From NCBI GenBank assembly GCA_017407835.1, contig JAFQVV010000026.1:235600-299599 (forward strand): a DNA stretch of 64,000 nt, in the 5' to 3' direction. Under the pieces are notes generated by a model. That model was not told the origin of the DNA and made no database searches. It was given only the letters and a program-made list of their open reading frames with translations. The stretch comes from Clostridia bacterium (GTDB taxonomy: Bacteria > Bacillota > Clostridia > Oscillospirales > CAG-272). Positions 8,309-16,709 of this stretch are shown here, piece after piece (within the stretch, counting starts at the first letter, position 1; each line of letters opens with the position of its first letter). The translations under genes were made by a program, and so were the position numbers.

Positions 8309-8334
8309 AAAGCCTCCGCCAAAGCGGAGGCTTT
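8309..8334 (-). terminator. Terminator of the flotillin operon
   Basis: An 11-bp stem (8309-8319 with 8324-8334). Read on the minus strand it is followed by a T-rich tail. Confidence 0.8.
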
Positions 8335-8360
8335 CTCGGGAAAATCAGATTGCTCAGGGA

Positions 8361-9755
8361 TTATTCAGCGGTCTGCACATCAGCGGCCGTTTCCTCAGTT
8401 TTTTTGCCAAGGTACTCGGGCAGCTGCATACCTGCCATATCAAAGATTTCGCTGAGCGGAGGAACCGACTTCATCAAACCCGACACAAAGTTTGCAGTCG
8501 AGGTCTTGCCGTTTTCGCCGGCACCGCCGTTGTCCCAAACAGTAACCTTGTCGATCTTGAGATTCTTGATGGCATCCACCTGAATGCGGGTAAGCTCTTC
8601 CATCTTGTCGGCGAGCATGAGACGAATCGCATCGTTTGCTTCGCCGCCGGCAGAATTGACGATCTCGGTAAAACCTTCAGCCTGCTTGGAGAGGATTTCG
8701 CGCATACCGGCAGCTTCGGCCTGCATTTTCATGAGGATTGCATCGGCTTCACCGCGTGCCTTGCGGCGCATCTGTTCGGCTTCCGCCTCTGCTTCCAGCT
8801 CTTTTTGCTTCTTGGCAATCTCAGCTTTTACGATGATGTCAGCTTCAAGTTTGGCCTTTTCCAGCGCTGCACGTGCTGTTTCGGCTGCCTGCTGTGCGGC
8901 ATAGGACTCTTCAAGCGCTTTTGCTGCCTGGATGTTCTCGGCAGCGGTGGCGCGCTTGAGTGACTCAGCCTCGCGCTCACGGCGGATGGCTTCGGAATCG
9001 GCGATCTGGATCTTGGCTTCGTTCTCACCGCGAATCGCCTCAGAATCGGATTTTGCTACGCTGATACGCTGCTCTTTTTCGGCAATGGAAGCACCGATAG
9101 CACCGTTTCTGTCAGCCTCGGCGACCGAAACTTTCGCATCGTTGATAGCCTTGGCTGCTGCTTCTTTACCGAGGGCAGCGATATAGCCGCTTTCATCGTT
9201 GATATCGGTAACATTGACGTTGATGAGACGGAGACCGATCTTTTTCAGCTCGGTTTCCACATTGCCGGAGACTGCTTCGAGGAACTTGTCACGGTCTGTG
9301 TTGATTTCCTCAATGTCCATTGTGGCGATAACCAGACGAAGCTGACCGAAGATAATATCCTTTGCCAGCTCTTGAATTTCCACCAGCTTCAAACCAAGCA
9401 GACGTTCGGCTGCGTTCTGCATCACACCCACCTCGGTAGAGATACCGACGGTGAAACGGGAGGGAACATCAATACGGATATTCTGGCGGGAGAGTGCATT
9501 CGTCAAATCAACGCTGATCGAGAGCGGAGTCAAATCAAGATATTCATATGCCTGAATGACCGGCCAGACAAAAGCTGCACCGCCGTGAATACATTTCGCG
9601 GAGCGAGACGTACCGTCTTTGTTGGTGCCGACCTTACCGTAAATAACCATAACTTTATCGGAAGGACACTTTTTATACCGCGACAAAATGACGATAAATG
9701 TGGTGAAGAGGAGAAGGACGAGGACGACAACTAATCCGAGGATTTCAGGAGGCAT
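8361..9755 (-). CDS. floT: Flotillin-like SPFH-domain protein
   Basis: 464 residues. It has one N-terminal membrane helix (about residues 5-25), an SPFH/band-7 domain (about 35-190, with PSRFTVGISTEVGVMQNAAE and IKELAKDIIFGQLR-type helices), and a long Ala/Glu-rich coiled coil (about 200-370) with the flotillin EAE-type repeats. A short C-terminal tail follows. Flotillins scaffold membrane microdomains and affect fluidity and protein oligomerisation. The ribosome binding site is AAAGGAAG. It lies 26 bases after an NfeD gene, the conserved nfeD-floT pairing seen in yuaF-yuaG of Bacillus. Confidence 0.93.
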   Translation of the reverse strand: MPPEILGLVVVLVLLLFTTFIVILSRYKKCPSDKVMVIYGKVGTNKDGTSRSAKCIHGGAAFVWPVIQAYEYLDLTPLSISVDLTNALSRQNIRIDVPSRFTVGISTEVGVMQNAAERLLGLKLVEIQELAKDIIFGQLRLVIATMDIEEINTDRDKFLEAVSGNVETELKKIGLRLINVNVTDINDESGYIAALGKEAAAKAINDAKVSVAEADRNGAIGASIAEKEQRISVAKSDSEAIRGENEAKIQIADSEAIRREREAESLKRATAAENIQAAKALEESYAAQQAAETARAALEKAKLEADIIVKAEIAKKQKELEAEAEAEQMRRKARGEADAILMKMQAEAAGMREILSKQAEGFTEIVNSAGGEANDAIRLMLADKMEELTRIQVDAIKNLKIDKVTVWDNGGAGENGKTSTANFVSGLMKSVPPLSEIFDMAGMQLPEYLGKKTEETAADVQTAE

Positions 9756-9781
9756 AACAGTTCTTCCTTTCTTGTGTAAAT

Positions 9782-10351
9782 TTATTGTATGGGTTCAACG
9801 ACAAGTGTGCCGTTTTCGTTCGCCGAAACCACGCGCACATAACTGCCTGTCGGCAGTGTTTCGTTTGCAGTGGTAATCGCCGTAACTTCGATGTACTTTT
9901 CCTGCAGCGTGAGGGTAACTTTGCCCGCCGCACTCCCTGCAGGGGGGATAGGGATATAGACCTGCGCCACATGTCCGATACTGTTGCCGTAATCGATATT
10001 GCCCGACGATTGAAGCCCGAGCACAAGTTTCATCAAATAGGCAAAACCGACCAATGTGGTAAGACCGAGGAGAATGGCAATGATGATGGCAAGAACATCG
10101 GGGAGGGGTGTCTCGAGCAGTGCCACGCCGCTCCACCCCATGACGCAGAGCATAGCGACAATTCCACGGACCGAGAAGAGCGCCAACCCGTCATCTCCTG
10201 CATCGATATCAAAATCCGCATCAGCATCACCATCGTGATCTCCGCCGAAGAGGAGAAGCAGTGTCTGAATAACGAGAATCAATGAAGAGGGAATTGCAAT
10301 CAGGGCAAAAATCTGCTGTGTGAACAGCAATTCATTCCACCAAGTCAGCAT
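9782..10351 (-). CDS. NfeD-like membrane protein
   Basis: 189 residues. Three membrane segments are visible (about residues 12-35, 60-80 and 85-112), and an OB-fold NfeD domain follows (about residues 120-185, with GHVAQVYIPIPPAG, GKVTLTLQ and GSYVRVVS). An acidic Asp-rich loop lies between the first two helices (DHDGDADADFDIDAGDD), which could bind cations. This short form without the ClpP-like protease domain is the usual flotillin partner. AAAGGAG precedes the ATG. It lies between DUF1836 and floT, all in the same direction. Confidence 0.88.
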   Translation of the reverse strand: MLTWWNELLFTQQIFALIAIPSSLILVIQTLLLLFGGDHDGDADADFDIDAGDDGLALFSVRGIVAMLCVMGWSGVALLETPLPDVLAIIIAILLGLTTLVGFAYLMKLVLGLQSSGNIDYGNSIGHVAQVYIPIPPAGSAAGKVTLTLQEKYIEVTAITTANETLPTGSYVRVVSANENGTLVVEPIQ

Positions 10352-10390
10352 GGTCAGCTCCTTTCTGCTGTAAAACCAAATGATGAGAAA

Positions 10391-10957
10391 TCAACGAGAG
10401 ATGAGGGATACGTACAGCGCATCGGCTTGTTTTTTCATAGAAGATGCGGCATAAGCAATGATGAAAATTTCCAGTGCGCGGCAAAGCCTCAGCTTTGCAC
10501 CGCCAAATGGCTCACGGTAATCGGCGAGCACCGAATCGATCAGACTGTGCAGAGTTTGTTCGGAGACGCTTTCCTGCGCCAAATGCTCAATGAGCAGACA
10601 GAGATAATCATACAGCTCAGATTCCGAAACGATGCGTGCTTCTTGACCGTCCTTTTCATCTCCGTTGAGATAGCGCAGAACAAATACGATACGATCAAGC
10701 TGCATGCAGTCGCGCAGCATATTGATGATCAGAATGCGGGCAAGCTGTTCCATGCTGTACTTTTTGAGTTTTGCATTGGCAACCCAGCCCCGCTTGGTCC
10801 AGTTTTGCAGCGTAGAGCCGTCAATGCCTGCGATTTCACGAATTTGAGAGAGCATGATGCCCTGCGAAATATAAAATATTTTATGCAGAAATTCAAGCCC
10901 TGTTACATTCCCCATCGCACTTTTTTTCAGAATTGTTCCGGGAATATATTCCCTCAA
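10391..10957 (-). CDS. DUF1836 protein, probable MerR-like DNA-binding regulator (start uncertain)
   Basis: About 188 residues. The region around residues 35-70 (MLSQIREIAGIDGSTLQNWT, then KRGWVANAKLKKYSMEQLARI) resembles a MerR-like winged helix, the signature of DUF1836, followed by an all-helical domain. Function is unknown; a DNA-binding role is inferred. The annotated start is a TTG at 10955-10957, 21 bases from a strong AAGGAGG at 10979-10985. No ATG or GTG in the correct frame lies at normal spacing, and the frame is open upstream of the TTG (it would read DDIDVAL), so initiation at a non-standard codon such as ATA 10967-10969 is possible. It heads the nfeD-floT group, 39 bases upstream of nfeD. 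Confidence 0.75.
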   Translation of the reverse strand: MREYIPGTILKKSAMGNVTGLEFLHKIFYISQGIMLSQIREIAGIDGSTLQNWTKRGWVANAKLKKYSMEQLARILIINMLRDCMQLDRIVFVLRYLNGDEKDGQEARIVSESELYDYLCLLIEHLAQESVSEQTLHSLIDSVLADYREPFGGAKLRLCRALEIFIIAYAASSMKKQADALYVSLISR

Positions 10958-11005
10958 TGCAACATCTATATCATCACACCTCCTTTTAGCTTTTTCTTTG
11001 AGAAT

Positions 11006-11034
11006 ATTATATCACACGGTCACGTGATTGTCAA
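11006..11034 (-). promoter_or_regulatory. Consensus sigma-A promoter with palindrome in the spacer
   Basis: On the minus strand TTGACA (11029-11034) and TATAAT (11006-11011) are 17 bases apart, a perfect consensus match. The spacer holds the 8-base palindrome TCACGTGA (11020-11027), a possible operator, perhaps for the DUF1836 protein itself. Confidence 0.85.
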
Positions 11035-11055
11035 TAGGGTTCATTGATTTTTTGA

Positions 11056-11094
11056 AAAAATAAGTGCCGTGTGTTACGCACGATACTTATTTTT
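11056..11094. terminator. Terminator after the nucleoside operon
   Basis: AAAAATAAGT (11056-11065) pairs with ACTTATTTTT (11085-11094) around an inner GTG/CAC helix. T-runs on both strands make it likely bidirectional. It closes the deoB-cdd-pdp operon on the minus strand. Confidence 0.75.
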
Positions 11095-11100
11095 ATGCAA

Positions 11101-12402
11101 TTATTCAATGACGGAAAAAATAAGGGGAAGTGTCTTTGGGGGCTGTGCATCAAATGTCATGGCGGAGAGAAACGCAGCCTCGGCCGCTGCGAATTTTGTT
11201 TCGTCGGAGGTGTGCAGGACGGCCAGCGCATCACCGGCGCAAAGCTTATCCCCAACAGTGGCACAAAGACGAATCCCTGCCAGCGGATCGATGATATCTT
11301 CCTTAGTCGCGCGTCCGGCACCAAGCAGCATGGCAGCACGTCCGATCCGTTCTGCATCCATGGCGGTCAGATACCCCTCACACGGTGCACAGATCGTTCG
11401 CAAAAATGGTGCTTGACCGAGCCGAGCCGGCTCCTCGGCACAGGATGCATCCCCGCCTTGAGCGGCAATCCATTCGGCAAACTTTGCAAGCGCCCTGCCG
11501 CTGTCCAGCGCTTCTGTCACTTGGGCTGTGGCTTCTTCAGTGGAAATATCGCGTGAAATTGCCACCATGTTCGCAGCAAGCGCCAAACAAATCTCGCGCA
11601 GCGCAGGCGAGCCTTCTCCGCGGAGAATTTCAATCGCTTCGGCAACCTCAAGTGCATTGCCGATCGCATAGCCCAGCGGCAGATCCATATTGGTGACCAG
11701 CGCCCGCATCTTTCGTCCACAGCTGCGTCCGATTTCCACCATGGCACGTGCCAGCGCTTCGCCTTCTTCTCTTGTTTTCATAAAGGCACCGCTGCCGATC
11801 TTGACATCAAGCACGATTGCGTGCGCACCGGCAGCCAGCTTTTTGCTCATGATGGAGGAAGCGATCAGGGGAATGCTGTCGATTGTTGCTGTTACATCGC
11901 GCAGGGCGTAAAGCTTTTTGTCGGCAGGGGCAAGGTTGCCCGTCTGACCGACAACAGCAATCCCGATTTGCTCGACTTGATGGAAAAAAGCGTCTGGCGA
12001 GAGGGCGGTTTCAAATCCGGAAATTGATTCCAGTTTATCCACCGTTCCTCCGGTATGTCCCAGCCCGCGTCCGGACATCTTCGCTACTTTGCAGCCGAGC
12101 GAAGCAACCAAGGGCGCCACAATCAGCGTGGTTTTGTCCCCCACACCACCGGTACTGTGCTTGTCCACCGTAGACGTTCCAAAGATCGAGAGATCAATGG
12201 AATCTCCTGATGCCGCCATATGTGCAGTCAATGCGGCAGTTTCGTGCGCATCCATGCCGCGCAGGCATACCGCCATCAGCCACGCCGAGATCTGATAATC
12301 GGGAATGGAACCGTCGGTTATCCCGCGCACCAGATAGGCGATTTCGTCATCACTGTGCGCTTCACCGTGCCGTTTGGCTTGAATGAGTTCGTACATCGTC
12401 AT
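11101..12402 (-). CDS. pdp: Pyrimidine-nucleoside (thymidine) phosphorylase
   Basis: 433 residues, the usual length. It cleaves pyrimidine (deoxy)nucleosides with phosphate to base and (deoxy)ribose-1-phosphate. The family signature KMSGRGLGHTGGTVDKLESI and the phosphate site DKHSTGGVGDKTT are present. The C-terminal domain ends with a DDAP-like barrel-sandwich region (AGIRLCATVGDKLCAGDALAV). AAGGAGG precedes the ATG, which overlaps the cdd stop as ATGA. It is the last gene of deoB-cdd-pdp. I cannot separate thymidine-specific from broad pyrimidine specificity. Confidence 0.95.
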   Translation of the reverse strand: MTMYELIQAKRHGEAHSDDEIAYLVRGITDGSIPDYQISAWLMAVCLRGMDAHETAALTAHMAASGDSIDLSIFGTSTVDKHSTGGVGDKTTLIVAPLVASLGCKVAKMSGRGLGHTGGTVDKLESISGFETALSPDAFFHQVEQIGIAVVGQTGNLAPADKKLYALRDVTATIDSIPLIASSIMSKKLAAGAHAIVLDVKIGSGAFMKTREEGEALARAMVEIGRSCGRKMRALVTNMDLPLGYAIGNALEVAEAIEILRGEGSPALREICLALAANMVAISRDISTEEATAQVTEALDSGRALAKFAEWIAAQGGDASCAEEPARLGQAPFLRTICAPCEGYLTAMDAERIGRAAMLLGAGRATKEDIIDPLAGIRLCATVGDKLCAGDALAVLHTSDETKFAAAEAAFLSAMTFDAQPPKTLPLIFSVIE

Positions 12403-12815
12403 GACAAATCCTCCTTGAGATGGAAGGAATGGGGAAGGAGTTCACCTAACGTAAGGGTAGTATATCCATCGATTTTTCCAAGGTAAACCGGCGTCTCGGG
12501 GGAGCAAAACTCAGACAACGCCTGACGGCAGATTCCACAGGGGGTACAAATGTCTTCCATTTTGCCGTGATGTCCGCCGACAATCGCAATTGCCGAGAAT
12601 TCGCGCAGGCCTGCGCTGACCGCCGAAGAGAGTGCGGCACGTTCGGCGCAGATGGTGACAGGGTAGGATGCATTTTCAATATTGCATCCGGTGAAGATTC
12701 TGCCATCGCGGGCGAGCAGGGCAGCACCGACGTGAAAGTTGGAATAGGGGGCGTACGCCCGTTCCATGGCGGACACGGCAGCGTCAAGCAGTGATTTGAT
12801 CTGCATTTCTGTCAT
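12399..12815 (-). CDS. cdd: Cytidine deaminase
   Basis: 138 residues from the ATG at 12813-12815, which has AAAGGAGA upstream; a TTG 18 bases earlier overlaps that ribosome binding site. Zinc motifs CNIENASYPVTICAERAAL (CAE) and CTPCGICRQALSEF (PCxxC) are clear, and YAPYSNFHVGAALLA is the nucleoside-binding strand. It converts cytidine and deoxycytidine to uridine forms. It lies between deoB and pdp, with 4-base overlap to pdp. Confidence 0.96.
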   Translation of the reverse strand: MTEMQIKSLLDAAVSAMERAYAPYSNFHVGAALLARDGRIFTGCNIENASYPVTICAERAALSSAVSAGLREFSAIAIVGGHHGKMEDICTPCGICRQALSEFCSPETPVYLGKIDGYTTLTLGELLPHSFHLKEDLS

Positions 12816-12829
12816 CTTGTCTTCTCCTT

Positions 12830-13993
12830 TCAAAATTCAGTGCGGTCAATGAGCGACTCTCCACAGATCGGGTCAAGCCCAAACGCGGCAGCCAGTGTCG
12901 CCGAAATGTGGAAAAATCCATCCCGCGTGCCGAGGTTGCGGGGGATGAGCGTCGGCGCATAAATCAGCAGCGGAACATATTCACGGGAGTGGTCGGTCGA
13001 TGGCGTGGCAGGATCACAGCCGTGGTCGGCAGTGATGATGAGGGCATCTCCCTCACGCAGACGGGGGAGAAAATCCCCCAGCCAATCGTCGAAGCGTCCC
13101 AATGCCGCTCCGTACCCCTCGATATCGTTTCGGTGACCGTAGGAGGAATCAAAATCAACCAGGTTGACAAAGCAAAGCCCTCGCCAGTTTTCCTCGGTCA
13201 ATTCAGCAGTTTTGGCCATGCCGTCGTCGTTGCTCACGGTCGGGATGGCACGGCTGATACCACGTCCGGCGAAAATATCATTGATCTTGCCGACAGCAAT
13301 AGTATCGAGTCCTGCCTCGGCCATACGGTCAAGTATGGTAGCGGACGGCGGCTCAATGGAGAAGTCATGCCGTCTCGCCGTGCGGGTGAAGCTGCCCGGC
13401 ACTCCGATGAAGGGACGTGCAATCACGCGGCCGACGCCGTGCTCGCCGCAGAGAATACGGCGGGCAATGCGGCAATAGGCGTAGAGCTGTTCGGGCGGGA
13501 CGATATCCTCGTGCGCAGCGATTTGGAAGACGCTGTCCGCCGAGGTGTAAACGATCAAAGCCCCGGTCCGCATATGCTCGGCGCCGTATTCTTCGATGAC
13601 CGCTGTCCCCGAAGCTGGACGGTTGCAGAGCACACCGCGCCCGGTCTCGCGGGAAAAGGCATCGATGATTTCGGGCGGGAATCCGTCAGGATAGGTGGGC
13701 AGGGGAGCGGGCATCACAATGCCGGCGATCTCGAAATGCCCCGTTGTCGTATCCTTGCCCGCCGAGCATTCACGCAGACGGGCGTGGGAGGCCATGGGAT
13801 GGGGTACGGGAGAGAGAAAATTCAGCCCGTCGATGTTGGCAAGCCCGAGTCGGCGCAGATTCTCAATGTGAAAGCCGTCAGCGCGGCAAACAGAACGAAG
13901 CGTGTGTGATCCGCTGTCTCCGTAAACGGCGGAATCGGGCGCTTCGCCCGCACCCACGCTGTCGAGTACAATCAAAAATACACGGTTAAGCAT
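12830..13993 (-). CDS. deoB: Phosphopentomutase
   Basis: 387 residues, normal length. It interconverts (deoxy)ribose 1- and 5-phosphate and so links pdp to central metabolism. The alkaline-phosphatase fold shows metal ligands in VFLIVLDSVGAGEAPDS, the nucleophile region GKDTTTGHFE, and LIITADHGCDP near the C-terminus, plus DHSREYVPLL. First gene of the minus-strand operon; no clear -35/-10 pair was identified in the 20 bases before its ATG, and its 5' region overlaps that of the divergent gene at 14089. Confidence 0.96.
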   Translation of the reverse strand: MLNRVFLIVLDSVGAGEAPDSAVYGDSGSHTLRSVCRADGFHIENLRRLGLANIDGLNFLSPVPHPMASHARLRECSAGKDTTTGHFEIAGIVMPAPLPTYPDGFPPEIIDAFSRETGRGVLCNRPASGTAVIEEYGAEHMRTGALIVYTSADSVFQIAAHEDIVPPEQLYAYCRIARRILCGEHGVGRVIARPFIGVPGSFTRTARRHDFSIEPPSATILDRMAEAGLDTIAVGKINDIFAGRGISRAIPTVSNDDGMAKTAELTEENWRGLCFVNLVDFDSSYGHRNDIEGYGAALGRFDDWLGDFLPRLREGDALIITADHGCDPATPSTDHSREYVPLLIYAPTLIPRNLGTRDGFFHISATLAAAFGLDPICGESLIDRTEF

Positions 13994-14029
13994 ACTGAGT
14001 CCCCTTGTTTAAGATTTATGTGGTTATCC

Positions 14030-14058
14030 TTGACTTTTTTCGCAGATTTATGTATAAT
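14030..14058 (+). promoter_or_regulatory. Sigma-A type promoter
   Basis: TTGACT (14030-14035), a 17-base spacer and TATAAT (14053-14058), 30 bases before the start of the membrane protein gene. Confidence 0.8.
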
Positions 14059-14088
14059 AAAAGAAAATTCGATTGTTTGGAGGCACGC

Positions 14089-14526
14089 ATGGAGTACAGC
14101 GGACAAAAACGCAGCAATCTGCTCTTTGTCGGGATTATATGGTTGGCGTTCTGCGGATATATTCTGCTTCGCTCCATCCCTTATCAGCAGCCGCTGAAAT
14201 ATTCGGTGACCGATAATTTTTATACATATTCGGTCTGTTATATTGTCTTTGTTATCAGCATTCTGGCGGTTGGGTGTATTGCACGGGACGGCAGACTGCT
14301 GCGCGCATATGCCTGCTGTGCGCTGATTGTTCTGCTGTTGTTGATGTGCCGCGAACATGAGTTCGAGCAGGAACTGCTCGGTAAAGTGCGCGACATTACA
14401 GTCAGCTTTTTCATTATGCCATATTGGGGATGGGTGCGTGTCCTTGAAGAGAACACCGAGCAATGGATCGCTGCATGGTGTGCACTCACCGGCGGAATTG
14501 CATTTCTTGCGTCGCGCACCAAGTAA
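14089..14526 (+). CDS. Small integral membrane protein, unknown function
   Basis: 145 residues from an ATG with TTTGGAGG upstream. Four hydrophobic segments are visible (about residues 11-27, 44-65, 72-92 and 122-142). Between the last two is a charged stretch (CREHEFEQELLGKVRDI). I do not recognise a family. It is monocistronic: its own promoter lies upstream and a terminator directly follows. Confidence 0.75.
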   Translation: MEYSGQKRSNLLFVGIIWLAFCGYILLRSIPYQQPLKYSVTDNFYTYSVCYIVFVISILAVGCIARDGRLLRAYACCALIVLLLLMCREHEFEQELLGKVRDITVSFFIMPYWGWVRVLEENTEQWIAAWCALTGGIAFLASRTK

Positions 14527-14540
14527 ATATTAACCCTGTC

Positions 14541-14567
14541 AAGAGGTGTCGATGACACCTCTTTTTT
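14541..14567 (+). terminator. Intrinsic terminator
   Basis: A 10-bp stem (14541-14550 with 14554-14563), a GAT loop and a T-run to 14567. Confidence 0.9.
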
Positions 14568-14719
14568 GTTTTTCAAAGGGAATCAATTTACCATAAGTAT
14601 ATCATAAAAAGCCCCCCCTGTCCATAGATGCCCGTGAAAAATTTCACATCCACGGAGGGAGATTTTCCCACCTGCTTTCGGATATTCGCCTGAATAAGCC
14701 CGCGCGCCGCACGGCAATA

Positions 14720-14757
14720 CTTTCTTTACACCGCCCATGGCGGTAGCGCAGAGAAAG
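14720..14757 (+). promoter_or_regulatory. Stem-loop covering the sigG ribosome binding region
   Basis: CTTTCT (14720-14725) can pair with AGAAAG (14752-14757), enclosing a hairpin ACCGCC/GGCGGT (14730-14735 with 14739-14744). The distal arm lies in the only purine-rich stretch before the sigG start, so the structure could limit translation. This is a prediction by eye. The rest of 14568-14719 holds a GTGAAA/TTTCAC hairpin and no gene. Confidence 0.35.
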
Positions 14758-14770
14758 TGAGCGTGTGCGA

Positions 14771-15544
14771 ATGTATCATAATAAAGTAGAAATATGCGGT
14801 GTCAATACTGCTAAACTCAAAACATTGACTGATGAAGAAAAAAGGACATTATTGGCGCGTGCGAAAGCGGGAGATACGGAGGCGCGTCAAGAGTTGATTG
14901 ACGGCAATTTGCGTTTGGTATTGAGTATCATCCAGCGTTTTACCGGGCGGAGGGAAAACCTTGACGATCTGTTTCAGGTCGGCTGTATTGGACTGATCAA
15001 AGCGGTAGACAACTTCAATCTGGAGCTGGATGTCAAGTTCTCAACCTACGCTGTTCCGATGATCATCGGCGAAGTGCGGCGTTATCTGCGGGACAACAAT
15101 GCCATCCGCGTCAGTCGATCGGTGCGCGATTTGGCGTACCGCGCTCTCCAGGTGCGCGAACGGCTGACAAAGCTTCGGGGCAGCGAGCCGAGCGTCGATG
15201 AAATCGCATCGGAGTTGGGAGAAAAGAAGGAAAATGTTGTGCGCTCGCTGGAAGCAATTGTCGAGCCGATCTCGCTCTACGAGCCGGTATACAGCGACAG
15301 CGGAGATTCCATTTATGTCATGGATCAGCTCAGCGATGATAAAAATACCGACGAAGCTTGGCTTGAAGATATCGCGCTGCGCGAAGCAATGAAGCGACTG
15401 AGTGAGCGAGAGCGGAAGATCATCAATCTGCGTTTTTATCGTGGCAAAACACAGATGGAAATCGCGTCGGAGATCGGAATCTCCCAGGCACAGGTTTCGC
15501 GTCTGGAGAAGGGGGCACTCGAGCGCATCAAAAAGCAGATTTGA
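14771..15544 (+). CDS. sigG: Forespore sigma factor SigG
   Basis: 257 residues. The start MYHNKVEICGVNTAKL aligns with the characteristic N-terminus of SigG (NKVEICGV), so the ATG at 14771 is preferred to the GTG 6 bases earlier. Region 2 (NLRLVLSIIQRF, DDLFQVGCIGLIKAVDNFNL, KFSTYAVPMIIGEVRRYLRD), region 3, and region 4 helix-turn-helix (KTQMEIASEIGISQAQVSRL) are intact. SigG drives late forespore genes during sporulation. The usual upstream neighbours spoIIGA-sigE are absent; the gene is alone before a tRNA. No clear Shine-Dalgarno sequence is seen. Confidence 0.96.
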   Translation: MYHNKVEICGVNTAKLKTLTDEEKRTLLARAKAGDTEARQELIDGNLRLVLSIIQRFTGRRENLDDLFQVGCIGLIKAVDNFNLELDVKFSTYAVPMIIGEVRRYLRDNNAIRVSRSVRDLAYRALQVRERLTKLRGSEPSVDEIASELGEKKENVVRSLEAIVEPISLYEPVYSDSGDSIYVMDQLSDDKNTDEAWLEDIALREAMKRLSERERKIINLRFYRGKTQMEIASEIGISQAQVSRLEKGALERIKKQI

Positions 15545-15575
15545 GCATTTCTGCGCACGATTGGGGAAAAAGTTC

Positions 15576-15604
15576 TTGCAATTCGCGCGGAATTGTGTTA
15601 TACT
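15576..15604 (+). promoter_or_regulatory. Promoter of the tRNA-Arg gene
   Basis: TTGCAA (15576-15581), a 17-base spacer and TATACT (15599-15604), 21 bases before the tRNA. Confidence 0.75.
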
Positions 15605-15625
15605 GTAGGGGCAAAATTTTTACCC

Positions 15626-15700
15626 GCCCCCTTAGTTAAATGGATATAATAAACCCCTCCTAAGGGTTAGTTGAGGGTTCGATTCCCGCAGGGGGTGCCA
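15626..15700 (+). tRNA. tRNA-Arg (anticodon CCU)
   Basis: A 75-base cloverleaf with encoded CCA. The acceptor stem GCCCCCT pairs with AGGGGGT (first pair G-U). The anticodon stem AACCC/GGGTT holds the loop CTCCTAA, giving anticodon CCT for AGG codons. The T-arm GAGGG/CCCGC encloses TTCGATT and has one A-G mismatch. The D-stem is GTTA/TAAT. It has its own promoter and terminator. Confidence 0.95.
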
Positions 15701-15734
15701 AAAAATTCCGCACACACAAGTGTGCGGAATTTTT
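15701..15734. terminator. Terminator after tRNA-Arg, likely bidirectional
   Basis: A 15-bp perfect stem (15701-15715 with 15720-15734), starting right after CCA, with A- and T-rich ends. It also lies just past the stop of the minus-strand DMT gene. Confidence 0.9.
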
Positions 15735-15740
15735 CATATT

Positions 15741-16634
15741 CTATTTTCGTCGCAGTCGAGCAAATCGCCGCAGAGAGGAGGGAAGAACTTCAGATATCAA
15801 AATTGCAAGCAGAATTAAGGAAAAACCAAGGAGTATTCGTCCGTTGATCGGTTCTGCGGCAAACAAAAAGGAAAAAATCACGCTGAACACCGCTTCCAGC
15901 GACAGAATCAGGGATGTTGAGGCGGCGGACAGATGCCGCTGACCGAAGATCTGACACAAAAATGCCAATGCCGTGGCAAACACACAAAGATAAACCAAAC
16001 TGCCTGCAGTTTGCCGTGAAATAAAGTGTGGCGGTTCTTCCAAGGCGACAGCAAAGATCAATGACAGAATTCCCGCAGTGAGAAACTGCAGGGTGGTCAA
16101 TCGAATTACCGAGCGTCCCATGGTAAGCTCGGAGACGGCAATGATATGCACCGCAAAGAGCAGCCCGCCGCCGAGGGTGAGCAGATCACCCATCGCAATG
16201 CCGAACTCACCGTTGAGTGAAATGCATCCAATCCCCAGAATCCCCAATCCGCCGGCAGCCACATGAAATGCGCTGGGTTTCTTTCGCGTGAAAAACCAGA
16301 GCAAAAAGGGAACCAGAACACAATCGACAGCCGTTAAAAAAGCATTCTTCCCGGGCGTGGTTGTTTTCAGTCCCTCGGTTTGCAGGGCGTATGCACAAAA
16401 CAGGAATACTCCGCATAGCAAACCGTTTCGCAGGTCGCCGGAGGCGGGGGTGCCCCAAACAGAATGAAACAGCAGGCCGAGCAGCAGGGCAGCTCCGATA
16501 AAACGGATGGCAAGCAAATAATAGAGTCCGATATCATCCAGCGTGTTTTTCATGATGACAAAGCTGGCTGCCCAAGCAATGGTAGCAACCAAAAGTGCGG
16601 GGCGAGCAAGATGCTCGGCAGAAGAAAGCTTCAT
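15741..16634 (-). CDS. EamA/DMT-family transporter
   Basis: 297 residues with ten predicted membrane helices in two EamA repeats. Helix 1 contains AWAASFVIMKNTLDDI, and the second repeat ends LSAASTSLILSLEAVFSVIF, a typical EamA signature. Family members export metabolites or amino acids; the substrate is unknown. The ATG at 16632-16634 is preferred since the upstream GTG overlaps the AGAGGTG ribosome binding site. It is convergent with the tRNA and divergent from the SDR gene. Confidence 0.9.
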   Translation of the reverse strand: MKLSSAEHLARPALLVATIAWAASFVIMKNTLDDIGLYYLLAIRFIGAALLLGLLFHSVWGTPASGDLRNGLLCGVFLFCAYALQTEGLKTTTPGKNAFLTAVDCVLVPFLLWFFTRKKPSAFHVAAGGLGILGIGCISLNGEFGIAMGDLLTLGGGLLFAVHIIAVSELTMGRSVIRLTTLQFLTAGILSLIFAVALEEPPHFISRQTAGSLVYLCVFATALAFLCQIFGQRHLSAASTSLILSLEAVFSVIFSFLFAAEPINGRILLGFSLILLAILISEVLPSSLRRFARLRRK

Positions 16635-16709
16635 AATCACCTCTGGGGCGGCATAAATTGGCGTTGCATGACCGAATTGTGTAAATCTTTTGCGGATATA
16701 AGAATTTCC

